From assembly GCA_947179155.2 (NCBI GenBank), contig OX359287.1, positions 654,501-718,500 of the forward strand: a stretch of DNA of 64,000 bases, in the 5' to 3' direction. Below the pieces are notes generated by a model. That model was not told the DNA's origin and made no database searches. It worked only from the letters and a program-made list of their open reading frames with translations. The stretch comes from Hedera helix. Lineage: Eukaryota > Streptophyta > Magnoliopsida > Apiales > Araliaceae. Positions 1-10,954 of the stretch are shown piece by piece (within the stretch, counting starts at the first letter, position 1; each line of letters begins with the position of its first letter). Both the position numbers and the translations under genes were made by a program.

Positions 1-540
1 TGCAGCAATCGCTCACAAAAGACCCTAACTATCATACAACCTAGAACTATCAGTCTAGATTTAATATAACAGTTGCATTAAAAATTAGAGAATTAGATTA
101 TTCCAAGCAACAATCTCAACATCGCGGACCATTTAACTTGCCATCTTGATAATCATAATAATATTCAAAAGTTTGACCACAATCAAATATTATTAATTGC
201 TACTTATGATCAGATAAAATATCGTTTGCTTAATATTAAATCTTAATCTAGCATATGACAAATTATTGATTAATCTAACAGGCCATTATCAAATTAATCA
301 AGCAAATATCATAGAACAATTAAAACAGATTATCAAGAATAAATCTCATGCATGAAGGAATAAATAATAAAACTCAATTAAAACATTAATTAAAAATAAG
401 GTTCAACATCCCTTTAGAACTGAAAATAAAAACTTAGCCTGACATTCTTCAAAATAATCTTCAAGAGTTGAAAAGCTCTCTCCAAGAATGTAGAAGAAAG
501 AACTCCTAAAAGCTTACAATGAATAATGAGAGATTGGTCC

Positions 541-550
541 TCTATTTATA
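541..550 (-). promoter_or_regulatory. TATA box of element A 3' LTR
   Basis: The minus strand reads TATAAATAGA, followed downstream by an AG/CT-rich leader (AGAGAGCTTTTC type), the usual start region of a plant LTR transcript. The matching site in the other LTR is at 9041-9050. Confidence 0.6.
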
Positions 551-710
551 GGCTTCTAACTTGTCCAAACCCTAATAGGATTTACAATTAAAAATAAAAG
601 AAAAAGAAAAATAATTATTATTCTAACCCTAGTTGGAATTAAAATCCAATTTGGAATCAAAAAGTAGCAAAAATCTAAAATAATCTCGAAATAAGTCTGT
701 TCCCAGCAAT

Positions 711-890
711 AACGCGCGCCCAAACACGCCCTAACGCGCCACAGTTGACCGGTCAACGCTCGCCCCGCGTATGCTGAAGTCAGCACGCTCCTCCGCGCAT
801 TGCGCGGAGGCTTTCTGCACCGGACGCAAAACGACGTCGTTTTTAGCTCGTTGCTTGCTCACTAACGCGCGCATTGCGCGCGGACCAACT
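711..890. repeat. GC-rich palindrome cluster in LTR U3
   Basis: In otherwise AT-rich DNA this block holds nested palindromes: TTGACCGGTCAA (745-756, a perfect palindrome with a W-box core on each strand), CCGCGCATTGCGCGG (793-807), ACGACGTCGT near 830, and CGCGCGCATTGCGCGCG near 866. The related solo LTR at 41288-42814 has an equivalent cluster at about 42305-42525. Confidence 0.75.
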
Positions 891-1302
891 TTCTGCTGAA
901 ATTACGATATTGCCACCGGTCGCCAACTTCAACTTATTTACATTATTGCCATCAGCGTCGGGTTTTTACTATTTTGCCACTTAACTTTTGCAGAATTTGC
1001 AGATTTGCCCCCAAGCTTATTTTTCCTACAAAATAAAATATAAAAATAAATAAAAATAATATAAAAATACTAAAAATCCTAAAAACACATAATAATAAAT
1101 AAAACACCTGAAATAAATAAAAACACATAAATAAAAAGAAATATAAAAACACTATAAAATTACCTAAATTAATATAAATTAACTAAAATCCTATAAAACC
1201 TATTAAAACCAAAATAAGCTAAATAATTAAATATTTAAGCACACAATAAATATAAAAACTAAGTATTGTGGAATAAAAATATCGTATAATTTAGTCCTAT
1301 CA

Positions 1303-1318
1303 AATACCCCCACACTTA
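1303..1318 (-). other. Polypurine tract of element A
   Basis: The minus strand reads AAGTGTGGGGGTATTT directly before the 3' LTR, the expected plus-strand primer site. A near copy (AAGTGTGGGGGAA) lies at 2535-2547. Confidence 0.8.
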
Positions 1319-2702
1319 GCTTTTGCTCGTCCTCGGGCAAAACAAAAATAAAAATAAACAAAAATAAAATAAATCTAACTACTAAACAACTTACTTGAGC
1401 AACAGATCAATATAAATTTCAACATTAGCCTCAAGGATTTTTAAATGATAACTCAAAGAAAGTTTCAAAACCATGCAAAATCTAGAACTTTAACATATTT
1501 ATTAATCTTACTCTACTCAAGATCTTTTGTGTGTGTGTGAATCCAAATGTATCAAACTAATCAAAACTCAGATAAGTTTAGGTTATTAATTACCTTATAA
1601 AAGACATACAACAAAACTCAAAATACTTATTTTTTTTCATCACTTTCAGCTAATACAGACAAATATAAATCAGAAGATCAAAAGGTTTTTAATCAATGAA
1701 ATATATTAGGATTATCAATTTTTTTCTTTCAAATATTTTTTCAATTTTTTTCTTTTAATGGGTGCATTTTATGCTCCATCCCATTTTCTTTCTTTCTTTT
1801 TTTTCACGGTGAGTGCATTTTATGCTCCATCTCACCAGCGAGTGCGTTTTACGCTCCATCTCGCTTTTTCATGTGTTTATGAGTGAGTGCGTTTTACGCT
1901 CCATCTCAACCCACCACAAGAATTTTTTCTTATTCAATAATCCTAGAAAAGTACCTAAATCATCTCTTCCAAATTATATTTTGTCTTACATTTCACTTCA
2001 AATAATGATCAAATAAGATATAGAGTTCAAAAATATCTTTCATAAGCATTTAACCATTTAAACTTTCTCTTCATTAAAACTAGCTCAAACAAATGGATAT
2101 ACGTGCATAAAATTTTTAAAGAATCTCAAACAAAGTATAATCAATAAAAAGTTAAAATTCAGATTAAGCAAAAATCTATCTCTTTTCAAGAGTTATTAAA
2201 TAAAAATCAAAATTTATCATTGGCTAAAAATTAAAATTCAATTAACTCATTGCTCAAGTGACACATCCTAAAAATAAAATAAAAAAACTACCTCATTTTC
2301 GTAGGAAACACGGTTACACTTAGCACGTGCAACAAGCCTTTAAACCCCAAGGTTACCCCAAATGGACAAGTTTTGTCTCGTGAGGGTTTGCAGTGAATAT
2401 ACCCACAAAATTCAAAAATTTAAAATTTTTAAAATTCCCTAAGAATAAAACAATTTTTTTTTTTTAATAAAAAAAAAATAAAAATAAAAATAAAACAAAA
2501 ATGTCCTAAAAATAAAACAAATATCCTAAATCCCTTCCCCCACACTTAAAATTTACATTGTCCCCAATGTAAACTATAATGCAAAGAAACAGACACAAAT
2601 AAATATAAAAAGAAAAAGGAAAAGAAATGCAAATCTGATTTCTTGGGTTGCCTCCCAAACAGCGCATTTGTTTATTGTCATTGGCTCGACCACTTTCAGC
2701 TC
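1319..2702 (-). other. Non-coding 3' region of element A
   Basis: Between the pol stop and the polypurine tract I find no conserved protein. It contains a second purine tract (2535-2547), a 9-bp perfect inverted repeat TTTACATTG/CAATGTAAA with a 4-base loop (2552-2573), A/T homopolymer stretches, and the four-copy hairpin array at 1758-1908. Athila elements often have an env-like ORF here; none is seen. Confidence 0.75.
1758..1908 (-). repeat. Array of four covarying hairpins
   Basis: Each unit is outer stem, GCRT-TTT-AYGC inner hairpin, spacer TCCAT, outer stem. Outer stems: ATGGG/CCCAT (1758-1784), GGTGAG/CTCACC (1808-1836), AGCGAG/CTCGCT (1837-1865), TGAG/CTCA (1884-1908). Inner stems are GCAT/ATGC in units 1-2 and GCGT/ACGC in units 3-4. 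Both stems change in a paired way between copies, so pairing is kept while sequence is not. Being complementary, the structure also forms on the transcribed minus strand. Confidence 0.85.
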
Positions 2703-5387
2703 TCAATCTTGGTAAACTGGATCCGTCAACGTCAGGATCTCCATGTTTTCCACTTGATGACCGTCATAGAATGGTTTGAGTTGATGGCCGTTCACTTTGA
2801 ATATTTTTCCAGTACTCGGATTATGAATTTCTACTGCACCATGAGGAAAAATATTAACAACAATAAATGGACCTTCCCATCGAGAACGAAGTTTACCTGG
2901 AAATAATTTCAATCGGGAATTGTATAGGAGGACTTGCTGACCCACTGTAAAGGTTTTCCTTAAAATTTTCTTATCGTGGAACGCCTTTGTCTTTTCTTTA
3001 TACAATTTCGCGCTTTCATATGCTTCATTTCGGAGTTCTTCAAGCTCTTGTAATTGCAATTTCCTGTGCTCTCCTGCTTGATTTAGGCTCATATTGCACT
3101 GCTTGATCGCCCAAAAAGCTTTGTGTTCTAGTTCCACTGGCAGATGACATGGCTTGCCGAACACAATCCTATAAGGTGACATCCCTATAGGAGTTTTAAA
3201 TGTTGTCCTATACGCCCATAGTGCATCTTCTAATTTCAGACTCCAATCTTTTCTATTTGGCTTGACAACCTTCTCTAAAATAGTCTTGACTTCACGGTTG
3301 GACACTTCAGCTTGGCCATTGCTTTGTGGGTGATAGGCTGTAGAGACTCTATGTATAACATTGTACTTCTTAAACAGAGCCGCTAGCATCCTATTGCAGA
3401 AATGAGTTCCTTTGTCGCTGATAATAGCCCTTGGAGTTCCAAACCTGACAAAGATGTTAGACTTGATAAAATCTGCAACAACTTTAGAATCGTCAGTTCT
3501 AGTGGCTTTAGCTTCCACCCATTTTGAAACATAGTCAACAGCCAAAAGAATGTAAACATTACCATAAGAAGCAGGAAATGGTCCCATAAAATCAATACCC
3601 CAAACATCAAATATTTCAACAATTAAGATAGGGTTTTGTGGCATTTGATTTCTACTTGATATATTTCCTGTCCTTTGACAATTTGCACATGATTTACAAA
3701 ATAGATAAGAATCTTTAAAAATAGTTGGCCAAAAGAAACCAGATTCTAAAACTTTATGGGCTGTTCTTTTAGGTCCAAAATGTCCTCCACATGCATAAGA
3801 GTGACAGAAAGTAAGAATAGACAAAAACTCACTATCAGGCACACACCTTCTAATTACCTGATCAGAACAGAATTTCCACAAGTACGGATCATCCCACACA
3901 TAATATTTCGCATCTCGTTTTAGCTTTTCTTTTTGGAGTTTAGAAAACTCACTAGGCATGTAAGCACTAACCAAATAGTTAACGAGATTTGCATACCAGG
4001 GTACCGAATTTTCAATGGAAAGGAGATGTTCGTCTGGAAAAGAATCTTGTAATGGTAGAAAGTCTTCCTCCTTAATCAGCCTGCTCAAATGGTCTGCCAC
4101 CAAGTTTTCTGCTCCTTTTTTATCTTTGATTTCCAAGTCGAATTCTTGGAGCAGTAGGATCCATCTGATAATCCTCGGTTTTGAATCCTTCTTGGTTAAC
4201 AGGTACCTGAGAGCTGCATGATCAGAATAAACTACAACTTTAGTGCCAAGAAGATAAGATCTGAATTTTTCTAAAGCAAAAATAACGGAGAGTAATTCTT
4301 TTTCCGTTGTTGAGTAGTTAATCTGAGCAGCGTTCAAAGTTCGGGAAGCATAATAGATGGCATGCACAGCTTTGTTCACTCGTTGGCCCAAGACAGCTCC
4401 TACGGCATAGTTGCTAGCATCACACATGATCTCAAATGGCAAACTCCAATCTGGTGGTTGTATGACTGGTGCGGAGGTTAATAATTTCTTCAACTTGTTA
4501 AACGCCTCCTTGCAATCGTCATTGAATTGGAATTGCAAATCCTTTTTCAGTAATTCGCACAATGGTAGGGCTATCTTTGAGAAGTCCTTGATAAATCTAC
4601 GATAGAATCCTGCATGACCAAGAAAAGAACGGATCGCCTGCACACTGGCAGGATAAGGCAAAGCAGAAATAATGTCTATCTTAGCTCTATCGACTTCTAA
4701 TCCTCTAGCTGAAACTACATGACCAAGTACTATACCTTGTTCTACCATAAAGTGACATTTTTCCCAATTAAGAACAAGATTAGTTTCTAAACATCGGTCG
4801 AGTACACGAGTTAAATTGTCTAAGCATGCATCCAAAGAATCACCATGAATTGTGAAATCATCCATAAAAACTTCAATACATTTCTCAAGAAGATCAGAAA
4901 ATAGACTCACCATACATCTTTGGAAAGTACCTGGTGCATTGCACAATCCAAAAGACATCGTTCGATAGGCAAATGTACCGAATGGACATGTGAAAGTGGT
5001 CTTTTCTTGGTCTTCTGGTGCTATCACAATTTGGTTATAACCTGAAAAACCATCTAAAAAACAATAATAAGTGTGACCAGCTAATCTTTCCAACATTTGA
5101 TCAATAAAGGGGAGAGGGAAGTGATCCTTTCTAGTTACAGCATTTAATTTCCTATAATCGATACACACTCTCCACCCTGTTTGCATCCGTGTGGGCACTA
5201 ACTCATTATTATCATTCTTAACAACAATTATACCAGATTTCTTTGGAACTACCTGTACTGGACTTACCCATTGACTATCAGAGATAGGATAGATAATACC
5301 TGCATCGAGCAATTTGATCACCTCTTTTTTCACTACCTCCATCATGGGTGGATTCAATCTCCTTTGAGCCTCTCTTTTTGGTTTAGC
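2703..5387 (-). CDS. pol: Element A pol: reverse transcriptase, RNase H, integrase
   Basis: Open from the codon after the TGA at 5388-5390 to 2703; the first ATG is at 5357 (884 residues from there). Numbering from that Met: RT about 20-210, with LDGFSGYNQ and the FMDD catalytic box (D166, D167); RNase H about 305-425, with CDAS (D313), the TEKELL glutamate and YSDH (D379); integrase zinc-binding H519/H526/C557/C560, then catalytic D589, D648 and E684 (D,D-35-E spacing). It ends after GHQLKPFY with no chromodomain. RT copies the element RNA, RNase H removes it, and integrase inserts the cDNA. It reads in the same frame as gag-protease, so it was made as one polyprotein before the TGA arose. 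Unusually intact for this window. Confidence 0.93.
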   Translation of the reverse strand, partial: AKPKREAQRRLNPPMMEVVKKEVIKLLDAGIIYPISDSQWVSPVQVVPKKSGIIVVKNDNNELVPTRMQTGWRVCIDYRKLNAVTRKDHFPLPFIDQMLERLAGHTYYCFLDGFSGYNQIVIAPEDQEKTTFTCPFGTFAYRTMSFGLCNAPGTFQRCMVSLFSDLLEKCIEVFMDDFTIHGDSLDACLDNLTRVLDRCLETNLVLNWEKCHFMVEQGIVLGHVVSARGLEVDRAKIDIISALPYPASVQAIRSFLGHAGFYRRFIKDFSKIALPLCELLKKDLQFQFNDDCKEAFNKLKKLLTSAPVIQPPDWSLPFEIMCDASNYAVGAVLGQRVNKAVHAIYYASRTLNAAQINYSTTEKELLSVIFALEKFRSYLLGTKVVVYSDHAALRYLLTKKDSKPRIIRWILLLQEFDLEIKDKKGAENLVADHLSRLIKEEDFLPLQDSFPDEHLLSIENSVPWYANLVNYLVSAYMPSEFSKLQKEKLKRDAKYYVWDDPYLWKFCSDQVIRRCVPDSEFLSILTFCHSYACGGHFGPKRTAHKVLESGFFWPTIFKDSYLFCKSCANCQRTGNISSRNQMPQNPILIVEIFDVWGIDFMGPFPASYGNVYILLAVDYVSKWVEAKATRTDDSKVVADFIKSNIFVRFGTPRAIISDKGTHFCNRMLAALFKKYNVIHRVSTAYHPQSNGQAEVSNREVKTILEKVVKPNRKDWSLKLEDALWAYRTTFKTPIGMSPYRIVFGKPCHLPVELEHKAFWAIKQCNMSLNQAGEHRKLQLQELEELRNEAYESAKLYKEKTKAFHDKKILRKTFTVGQQVLLYNSRLKLFPGKLRSRWEGPFIVVNIFPHGAVEIHNPSTGKIFKVNGHQLKPFYDGHQVENMEILTLTDPVYQD

Positions 5388-8093
5388 TCATTCCTCCAAA
5401 AGTATCCGATGCATACACACAGCCGGGCTTATGCCTTTGATATCTGCGATAGTCCAACCAAAGACTGTGATGTGGTCCCTCAAGACGCGCAGCAGTTTAT
5501 CTTCTTGAACTTTGGTTAGATTGTTGGCAATGATCACTGGCAGGGTGTCCTCCTTCCCTAGGTATGCATACTTCAAATGTGTCGGCAACGGTTTCAATTC
5601 TAATGTGGGTGCCTGCACAATAGAAGGTAACAGTTTTTGATGAGTTACAGGTAATTGAATAGATGAAACTGCATACTTAGTTGAAATTTTAGGCAATGAA
5701 TGCAAGGCAACTATTGTTTCTTTCAATTCTTGTGTGCGCTCAATCTCCTCCTCTTGGTTCACCTCCAAACTATTCGTGATAGCATCCTCCAAGGTTTCCA
5801 TGTGTAAGTGGTCGAAAGATTTCTGCACCAAGGAATCAAGGGCATTAATAGAAAACACGGAATTGACATCACTAGGGTACCTCATGGCCTCGTAAATGTT
5901 GAATTGAATCTTTTCGCCGTCAAACTCCATGGTCAGTGTCCCATTGTGCACATCAATCATCGTTCTTGCTGTTTTCAAGAATGGCCTCCCTAACAAGATA
6001 TGAGCAGAATTCGGAGATGTATCGTCTTCCATGTCCACAATATAAAAATCTGCAGGAAATATTAGTTCATTCACCTGCACCAAGACATCCTCAATTACCC
6101 CTTCAGGGTATGTGTTAGTACGATCAGCTAATTGAATAATGACACCAGTGTTTTTCAAGGGACCTAGATGCAAAGAAGCATAAATAGATAGTGGCATAAC
6201 ATTAATTGATGCTCCTAGATCTAGCATAGCTCTCTCAAACCTGGTATTACCTATCTTGTAGGGAATGGTAAACATACCCAGATCTTTACATTTTGGAGGC
6301 ATTTTTCTTTGGAGGACCGCTGACACGTTCTCTCCGACCGTCACTTTTTCATCGTCTTTTAATTTTCTCTTATTAGTGCATAATTCTTTCAAAAATTTGG
6401 CATACCTTGGAACTTGCTTGATTGCGTCTAATAGAGGAATGTTAACTTCTACCTTCCTGAAGGTCTCTAGAATCTCCTTATCTTGCTCATCCTTCTTTGA
6501 AGTTCTAAGATTCCTGGGAGGAAAAGGTAAAGGATTAGACTTAAGTTGAATAGGAGGGTTAGAGATTACCTTTGAAATTTCTGCTTCTTCCTTAGCCTTA
6601 TCCTCATCAAATTCAACAGTAGCCCTTGGTGTGTCCAACTGTGTTCCACTCCTTAACGTAATATCACTTGCATTTTCTCTAGGATTTATAACGGTTTGTG
6701 AAGGTAATTTTCCTGAGCCTTGAGAATCCAATTGACCAACGGTTGTAGCCAACTGACTTATCTGACTCTCTAGATTGTGAATGGAAGCCCTTGTATCTTG
6801 TTGAAACTGTTGGGTTTGGTTCATAAAGGCTTTGAACATATCCTCCAAAGATGTCCCAGAATTTGCAGGTGTTATTTGTCGAGGTGGGTACTGTTGTTGA
6901 GCTGGTTGGAAACCTTGCTGCCTATTCGGAAAGGCATTTTGTTGCGGTGGTGGTGGCCTGTTTCCTCCGTAGCTCAGATTAGGATGATCCCTCCATCCTG
7001 GATTGTATGTATTAGAGTAGGGATCATATCGGCGTTGAGGTTGTCCTTGAAAATTTCCCGCTACATTGGCTTGCTCTATGGTGCCATCTTCTTGCAATAT
7101 AGGACAAACATCTGTCGAATGATCCGATGACAAGCAGATTCCACAAGTTCTTGTAACTTGCCCGTTCCCCACAGAAAGTTGACGAACCATAGCAGCTAAC
7201 TCCGAGAGTTGTTGTTCAATGTTGCTCGAGCCAACCTCATTCACTCTTTTCGGTGCATGGTCCATCCGAGTTCCGTATTGCTGTGAGTTAGCCGCCATGT
7301 TAGCAATTAAGTTCCGTGCGGCGTCTGGAGTCTTATCAACCAATGCTCCTCCACTTGCAGCATCGATCATACTCCTATCCATCGGTAGCAATCCCTCGTA
7401 GAAGTACTGAATTTGGTGTTGATCGTCAATTTGATGTGGACAACACGAACACAGCTTCTTGAACCTTTCCCAATACTCGTGAAGAGTTTCGCCACTAAAC
7501 TGTCTGATGGCACATATCTCCTTCCTTATGTTGGCAACCCGTGAAGGAGGGAAATACTTCTCCACGAATAGCCTCTTCATATCATCCCATGATTGGATCG
7601 AACCGGAGGGAAGATAGTACAACCAATCTTTTGCCAAATCTGCTAAGGAGAATGGAAAAGCCCTAAGCTTTATGTGTTCTTCCGATACTCCATATGGCCT
7701 CATTGTGGAACAAACCACGTGGAATTCCTTCAGATGCTTATACGGATCTTCACCTGTAAGACCGCGAAAAGTAGGCAAAAGGTGAATTAAGCCAGATTTC
7801 AATTCAAAAGCAGCATCTAAAGCAGGATATTCTATGCATAATGGTTGTTGGCGTAAATTAGGAGTAGCTAACTCCCTCATGGTCCTATTATTTGGTGCAA
7901 CCATTTCTTCTTCTGAATCGCTGGAAGAAGTCAGTAATGCGAGCGCAACGTTTAAGCCTGGTGATGTAGTAAAATCGTCTTCGAACTCCGAAGTTGTGTT
8001 TCGTGCTCGACGAGTCTCCTTCCTTATTCTTCTTGCAGTTTTCTCTATCTCTGGATCAAATTTTAAATCAGGAGAGTGAGAGGATCGAGTCAT
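5388..8093 (-). CDS. gag: Element A gag-protease
   Basis: 901 codons, starting 42 bases after the PBS; that ATG is also the start in element B (10955). Residues about 115-260 are the retrotransposon Gag capsid-like domain (KDWLYYLPSGSI, ERFKKLC). C317-X2-C320-X4-H325-X4-C330 is a zinc knuckle for RNA packaging, followed by a Gln/Pro-rich linker (about 375-430). The aspartic protease has its active site at D625 in DLGAS (not the usual DTG/DSG), with ILLGRPFLKTA near 699-709. It ends at TGA (5388-5390), after which the pol frame continues without a shift. Element B has a glycine codon there, so the stop looks like a G-to-T change. Gag forms the particle; the protease cuts the polyprotein. Confidence 0.92.
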   Translation of the reverse strand: MTRSSHSPDLKFDPEIEKTARRIRKETRRARNTTSEFEDDFTTSPGLNVALALLTSSSDSEEEMVAPNNRTMRELATPNLRQQPLCIEYPALDAAFELKSGLIHLLPTFRGLTGEDPYKHLKEFHVVCSTMRPYGVSEEHIKLRAFPFSLADLAKDWLYYLPSGSIQSWDDMKRLFVEKYFPPSRVANIRKEICAIRQFSGETLHEYWERFKKLCSCCPHQIDDQHQIQYFYEGLLPMDRSMIDAASGGALVDKTPDAARNLIANMAANSQQYGTRMDHAPKRVNEVGSSNIEQQLSELAAMVRQLSVGNGQVTRTCGICLSSDHSTDVCPILQEDGTIEQANVAGNFQGQPQRRYDPYSNTYNPGWRDHPNLSYGGNRPPPPQQNAFPNRQQGFQPAQQQYPPRQITPANSGTSLEDMFKAFMNQTQQFQQDTRASIHNLESQISQLATTVGQLDSQGSGKLPSQTVINPRENASDITLRSGTQLDTPRATVEFDEDKAKEEAEISKVISNPPIQLKSNPLPFPPRNLRTSKKDEQDKEILETFRKVEVNIPLLDAIKQVPRYAKFLKELCTNKRKLKDDEKVTVGENVSAVLQRKMPPKCKDLGMFTIPYKIGNTRFERAMLDLGASINVMPLSIYASLHLGPLKNTGVIIQLADRTNTYPEGVIEDVLVQVNELIFPADFYIVDMEDDTSPNSAHILLGRPFLKTARTMIDVHNGTLTMEFDGEKIQFNIYEAMRYPSDVNSVFSINALDSLVQKSFDHLHMETLEDAITNSLEVNQEEEIERTQELKETIVALHSLPKISTKYAVSSIQLPVTHQKLLPSIVQAPTLELKPLPTHLKYAYLGKEDTLPVIIANNLTKVQEDKLLRVLRDHITVFGWTIADIKGISPAVCMHRILLEE

Positions 8094-8135
8094 AAACTGA
8101 AAGAAAACAAAGAAAATTTATAAAAACAAACACTT

Positions 8136-8152
8136 CCCCGGCAACGGCGCCA
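8136..8152 (-). other. Primer-binding site, tRNA-Asp type
   Basis: The minus strand reads TGGCGCCGTTGCCGGGG, five bases after the LTR end. It matches the complement of the 3' end of plant tRNA-Asp, the usual primer of Athila-like elements. Confidence 0.88.
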
Positions 8153-8157
8153 AAATT

Positions 8158-9373
8158 TGAAAGCTGTCGTTATCACTCCAAAATTATTCCTTACTTTCAC
8201 TCTATCAATATAAAATTGGTATAATGGCAAGCAAGAGTCGAACCCACGGGAAGTGTATTTTATGATTTATCCGAATGCTTCTAACAGTAAATAACAAGTA
8301 ATAATAAAAAGGGGATTTTTGTAACTATGATTCTACTAGAAAATAAGAAGTATAAATTAAGATTATCCAATGATTTGCAAACTTCAGTTCTTCAGTTCAG
8401 TATCATCTTTTCATAAATATGATATAATCAAGTTAATTAATATCTTTCCTTCAATGAAATTAACAACCCTAGGTAACCACGGTCCGCGTTACCCGAAACT
8501 CCCCTTAGGTTTTAAATCTAATGTGACGATCGCACCCACTAGACCCTAATTATCATACAACCTAGAACTATCAGTCTAGATTTAATATGACAATAGCATT
8601 AAGAATTAGGGAATTAGGTCATTCCAAGCAATAATTGTACAATCGCAGACTATTTAACCTGTCTTCTTGATATCATAGCAATATTCAAAAGCTTGACCAT
8701 AATCGAATACCACTATTCGCTACTTATGATCAGATACAACATCGTTTGCTTAATATTATACCTTAATCTAGCATATGATAATAATCAAATCAATTCAAAG
8801 GGCCCTTATCAAATTAATCAAACCAATCATCATTAAGCAATTTTAATAGATCATCAAGAATAAATTCCACAGACGAAGGAAAAGGAACTAATAACTCAAT
8901 TAATTCATAGATAATAAATAAGATTCAATGTCCCTTAGAACTGAAAATAGAGAACTTAGCCTGACATAGTCAAAAACGCCAATCAATCTTCAATGGAAAT
9001 CTTTCTCTCTAAGTTGTTTTAAAATCATCCTAATCTACTCTATTTATATCTCTAATAACTCTACTAAGAACTCCTAACTCGTAGCAACATCACAATCCTT
9101 CTTTTGCTCAACTTCTGGAAACACACGAACACTTAAAATCAATTCCGCCGACCACGGCCCCGGCCACGGATTCCCTTGTAAAAGCCGGCCCCGGCCGCGG
9201 TTACTGTTCACAAATTACAAAATTGCCATTAAGCTTCGCTTTTACCGTTTTGACACTCCAAAGCTATTTTCTGCAATATAAACATAAAAACAAGTAAAAT
9301 GCGAATAAAAATACTCAATGATAGCAATTAATTAAGCCCAAGAACATCGATTCGTAAGTATAAACTACACTCA
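8158..9373 (-). repeat. 5' LTR of element A
   Basis: On the plus strand it runs from TGAAAGCTGTCG to about ...CTACACTCA. U5 and R align with 1-450; U3 differs strongly from the other LTR. TATA box (minus) at 9041-9050. A GC-rich block of CGGCC/GGCCG palindromes lies at about 9146-9210. The start is firm (next to the PBS); the end is by analogy with the LTR end at 1302. Confidence 0.8.
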
Positions 9374-9526
9374 TCTTGAAACCTTTGGCAGATGTGTTTT
9401 CATTCTTTTATGCTTAGTTTAGTTGCATATTATCTGTCATATGAACTGATTTAAGGTGTTTATTGTTTTTTAGAAGAATTTGGAATGATTTTGCAAAGAT
9501 GGAGTTTTATGCTGTTTTATAGAAAT

Positions 9527-9760
9527 ACTCTACGTTCGTAGTGTCAGAGTGCAAATTGGCAGCTTTACGATCGTTGGAAGGTTAAGACAAAGTTGTTCGA
9601 TGATTCTCAGTGTTATTCTACGATTGTCGAGATTCACTCTACGACCAGGCTGTGTGTTCGACTTTTACGCAGGAGCTATGCGAGTCTACTCTACGATGGT
9701 GATGTTCGCTCTATGAAGTTATCCTACGAAGTGTTGGTGCAGAGTTTTACTCTGCGATTT
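9527..9760. repeat. Cluster of CTCTACGA / TCGTAGAG words in LTR B
   Basis: Repeated words include ACTCTACG, TTCTACGA, ACTCTACGA (twice), CCTACGA and the variant CTCTGCGA within about 230 bases. The same words fill the LTRs of the copia element at 35612-58927. No tandem period is obvious. Confidence 0.65.
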
Positions 9761-10716
9761 TGGTTGACTTACAGGATTCCAATTTTGAATAGGATTTGAA
9801 ACATATTTCGAATTAGAAATTGAAAAGGAGAAAAAGGCAGACTTAGTTATGGAAATTGCATTCTAAACTGATAAAGAAGTTACTTAAAGATGAATTTCAG
9901 AGAATGAAAAACGAGAAAGAAGCTATTATATCTGCAGAGTGAAGACTTCTAAAGTAGAATAGGATTAAAATTCTTTTATGGTTTTGATTATATCTATAAA
10001 TACCTTAGTTTGTAATTACTTTAGGAGATCAGGGAGAGTAACTTACAACACATAAGTCAAAGTTTTCTCAACAGCATGTTAGCTTTATTTTTTTTTATTC
10101 AGTTTGAAAGGGATGTTGAATCTTAGTAACAGTTTACGGTTTGATTAAATATATATTATTTATTCCTTCTTATATGAAATTTATTCTTGATAATCTGTTC
10201 TAATTGCTTACATATTATTTGGGAGATTAATTTGGTTTCTACATGACTTAAATTAGTTAACTAGTAATATTTGCTAGATTAAGGAAGAATATTACCTAAT
10301 TGATATTGTTCCTAATCACAAGTAGCAGTTAATGATACATTATTATGGTCAAACTTTTGAGTATTACTATAATTTTCAGAAGATAGGTTAAATAATCCGA
10401 GCTTATGTGTTTGTTGCTTGGAATAGCCCAATTCTTTATATCTTAATGCTGCTATTATATTAAATCTAAAGTACTTGTTCTAGGTTGTATGATAGTTAGA
10501 ATCTTGTGAAGAACTTGTTTTCATTAAGTGACAATTTAAGTGGAATTTCATGTAACAGAGCTTGTTGTTATCTAAGGCTATTAGTTTCATTGAAGAATGA
10601 ATATTATCATGTTTAATTGACCTATTGAATATGAACAGGGGATACTGAACTAGAAAGCTGAAGTAGTTAATCTTATCACTTTTATTCTGTTATGATAATT
10701 TAGTTAATTGATCTCA

Positions 10717-10731
10717 CCCCCCCCCCCCCCC
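10717..10731. repeat. Poly-C run
   Basis: Fifteen consecutive C in the U5 of LTR B; a likely slippage site and a possible assembly weak point. Confidence 0.95.
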
Positions 10732-10893
10732 AACTTTTACTTTCTATTCTTAACTAGAAATATTAGAATAAATCTGAATATCATTGTTCTTTATGGGATC
10801 GATCGTTGCTTCTATTATACTGCACTTAGTTTTGAGTTCACATAGTGGAGTAAGATTCTATTTCTGAGAGTATTAACGATAGCTTTCAAATTT

Positions 10894-10910
10894 TGGCGCC
10901 GTTGCTAGGG
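10894..10910 (+). other. Primer-binding site of element B, tRNA-Asp type
   Basis: TGGCGCCGTTGCTAGGG differs from the PBS of element A only at the two bases TA (CG in A). Confidence 0.82.
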
Positions 10911-10954
10911 AACAATTAGTTATTTTTATTTATTCTTTGTTTCTTTATTAGTTT

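Larger units (their letters stand above)
1..1302 (-). repeat. 3' LTR of element A (partial)
   Basis: Positions 1-450 align with 8528-8950 of the right LTR (shared blocks such as CATACAACCTAGAACTATCA) at roughly 80% by eye. Beyond about 470 the two LTRs are hard to align and the left one is several hundred bases longer. On the minus strand the LTR opens with TGATAGGAC at 1302, next to the polypurine tract. A TATA box on the minus strand lies at 541-550. The U3 holds a GC-rich palindrome cluster (711-890). About 370 bases of U5 should lie beyond position 1. Confidence 0.85.
1..9373 (-). mobile_element. Athila-like Ty3/gypsy retrotransposon A (left end outside window)
   Basis: Order on the minus strand: 5' LTR (8158-9373), PBS complementary to tRNA-Asp (8136-8152), gag-protease (5388-8093), RT-RNaseH-integrase (2703-5387), a 1.4-kb non-coding 3' region, polypurine tract (1303-1318) and 3' LTR (1302 leftwards). 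Protease, RT, RNaseH, integrase order is diagnostic of Ty3/gypsy. The tRNA-Asp PBS, the absence of a chromodomain and the GHQLKPFY ending point to the Athila side of the non-chromovirus branch. No env-like ORF is visible after pol. The TSD cannot be tested because the left end is missing. The right end at 9373 is estimated from the TCA that aligns with the LTR end at 1302. Confidence 0.9.
9391..10888 (+). repeat. 5' LTR of element B
   Basis: It ends ...GATAGCTTTCA at 10888, five bases before the PBS, like element A. The block near 10100-10130 (GAAAGGGATGTTGAATCTTA) matches the reverse complement of the A LTR. TATA box TATAAATA at 9995-10002. U3 carries many CTCTACGA-type words (9527-9760). 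A run of 15 C lies at 10717-10731. The 5' boundary is uncertain; TGTGTTTTC at about 9393 is the best candidate. Confidence 0.65.

Noticed and set aside
9593..9799. 68-codon frame in LTR B
   Set aside because: It consists mostly of the repeated CTCTACGA word; no family resemblance.
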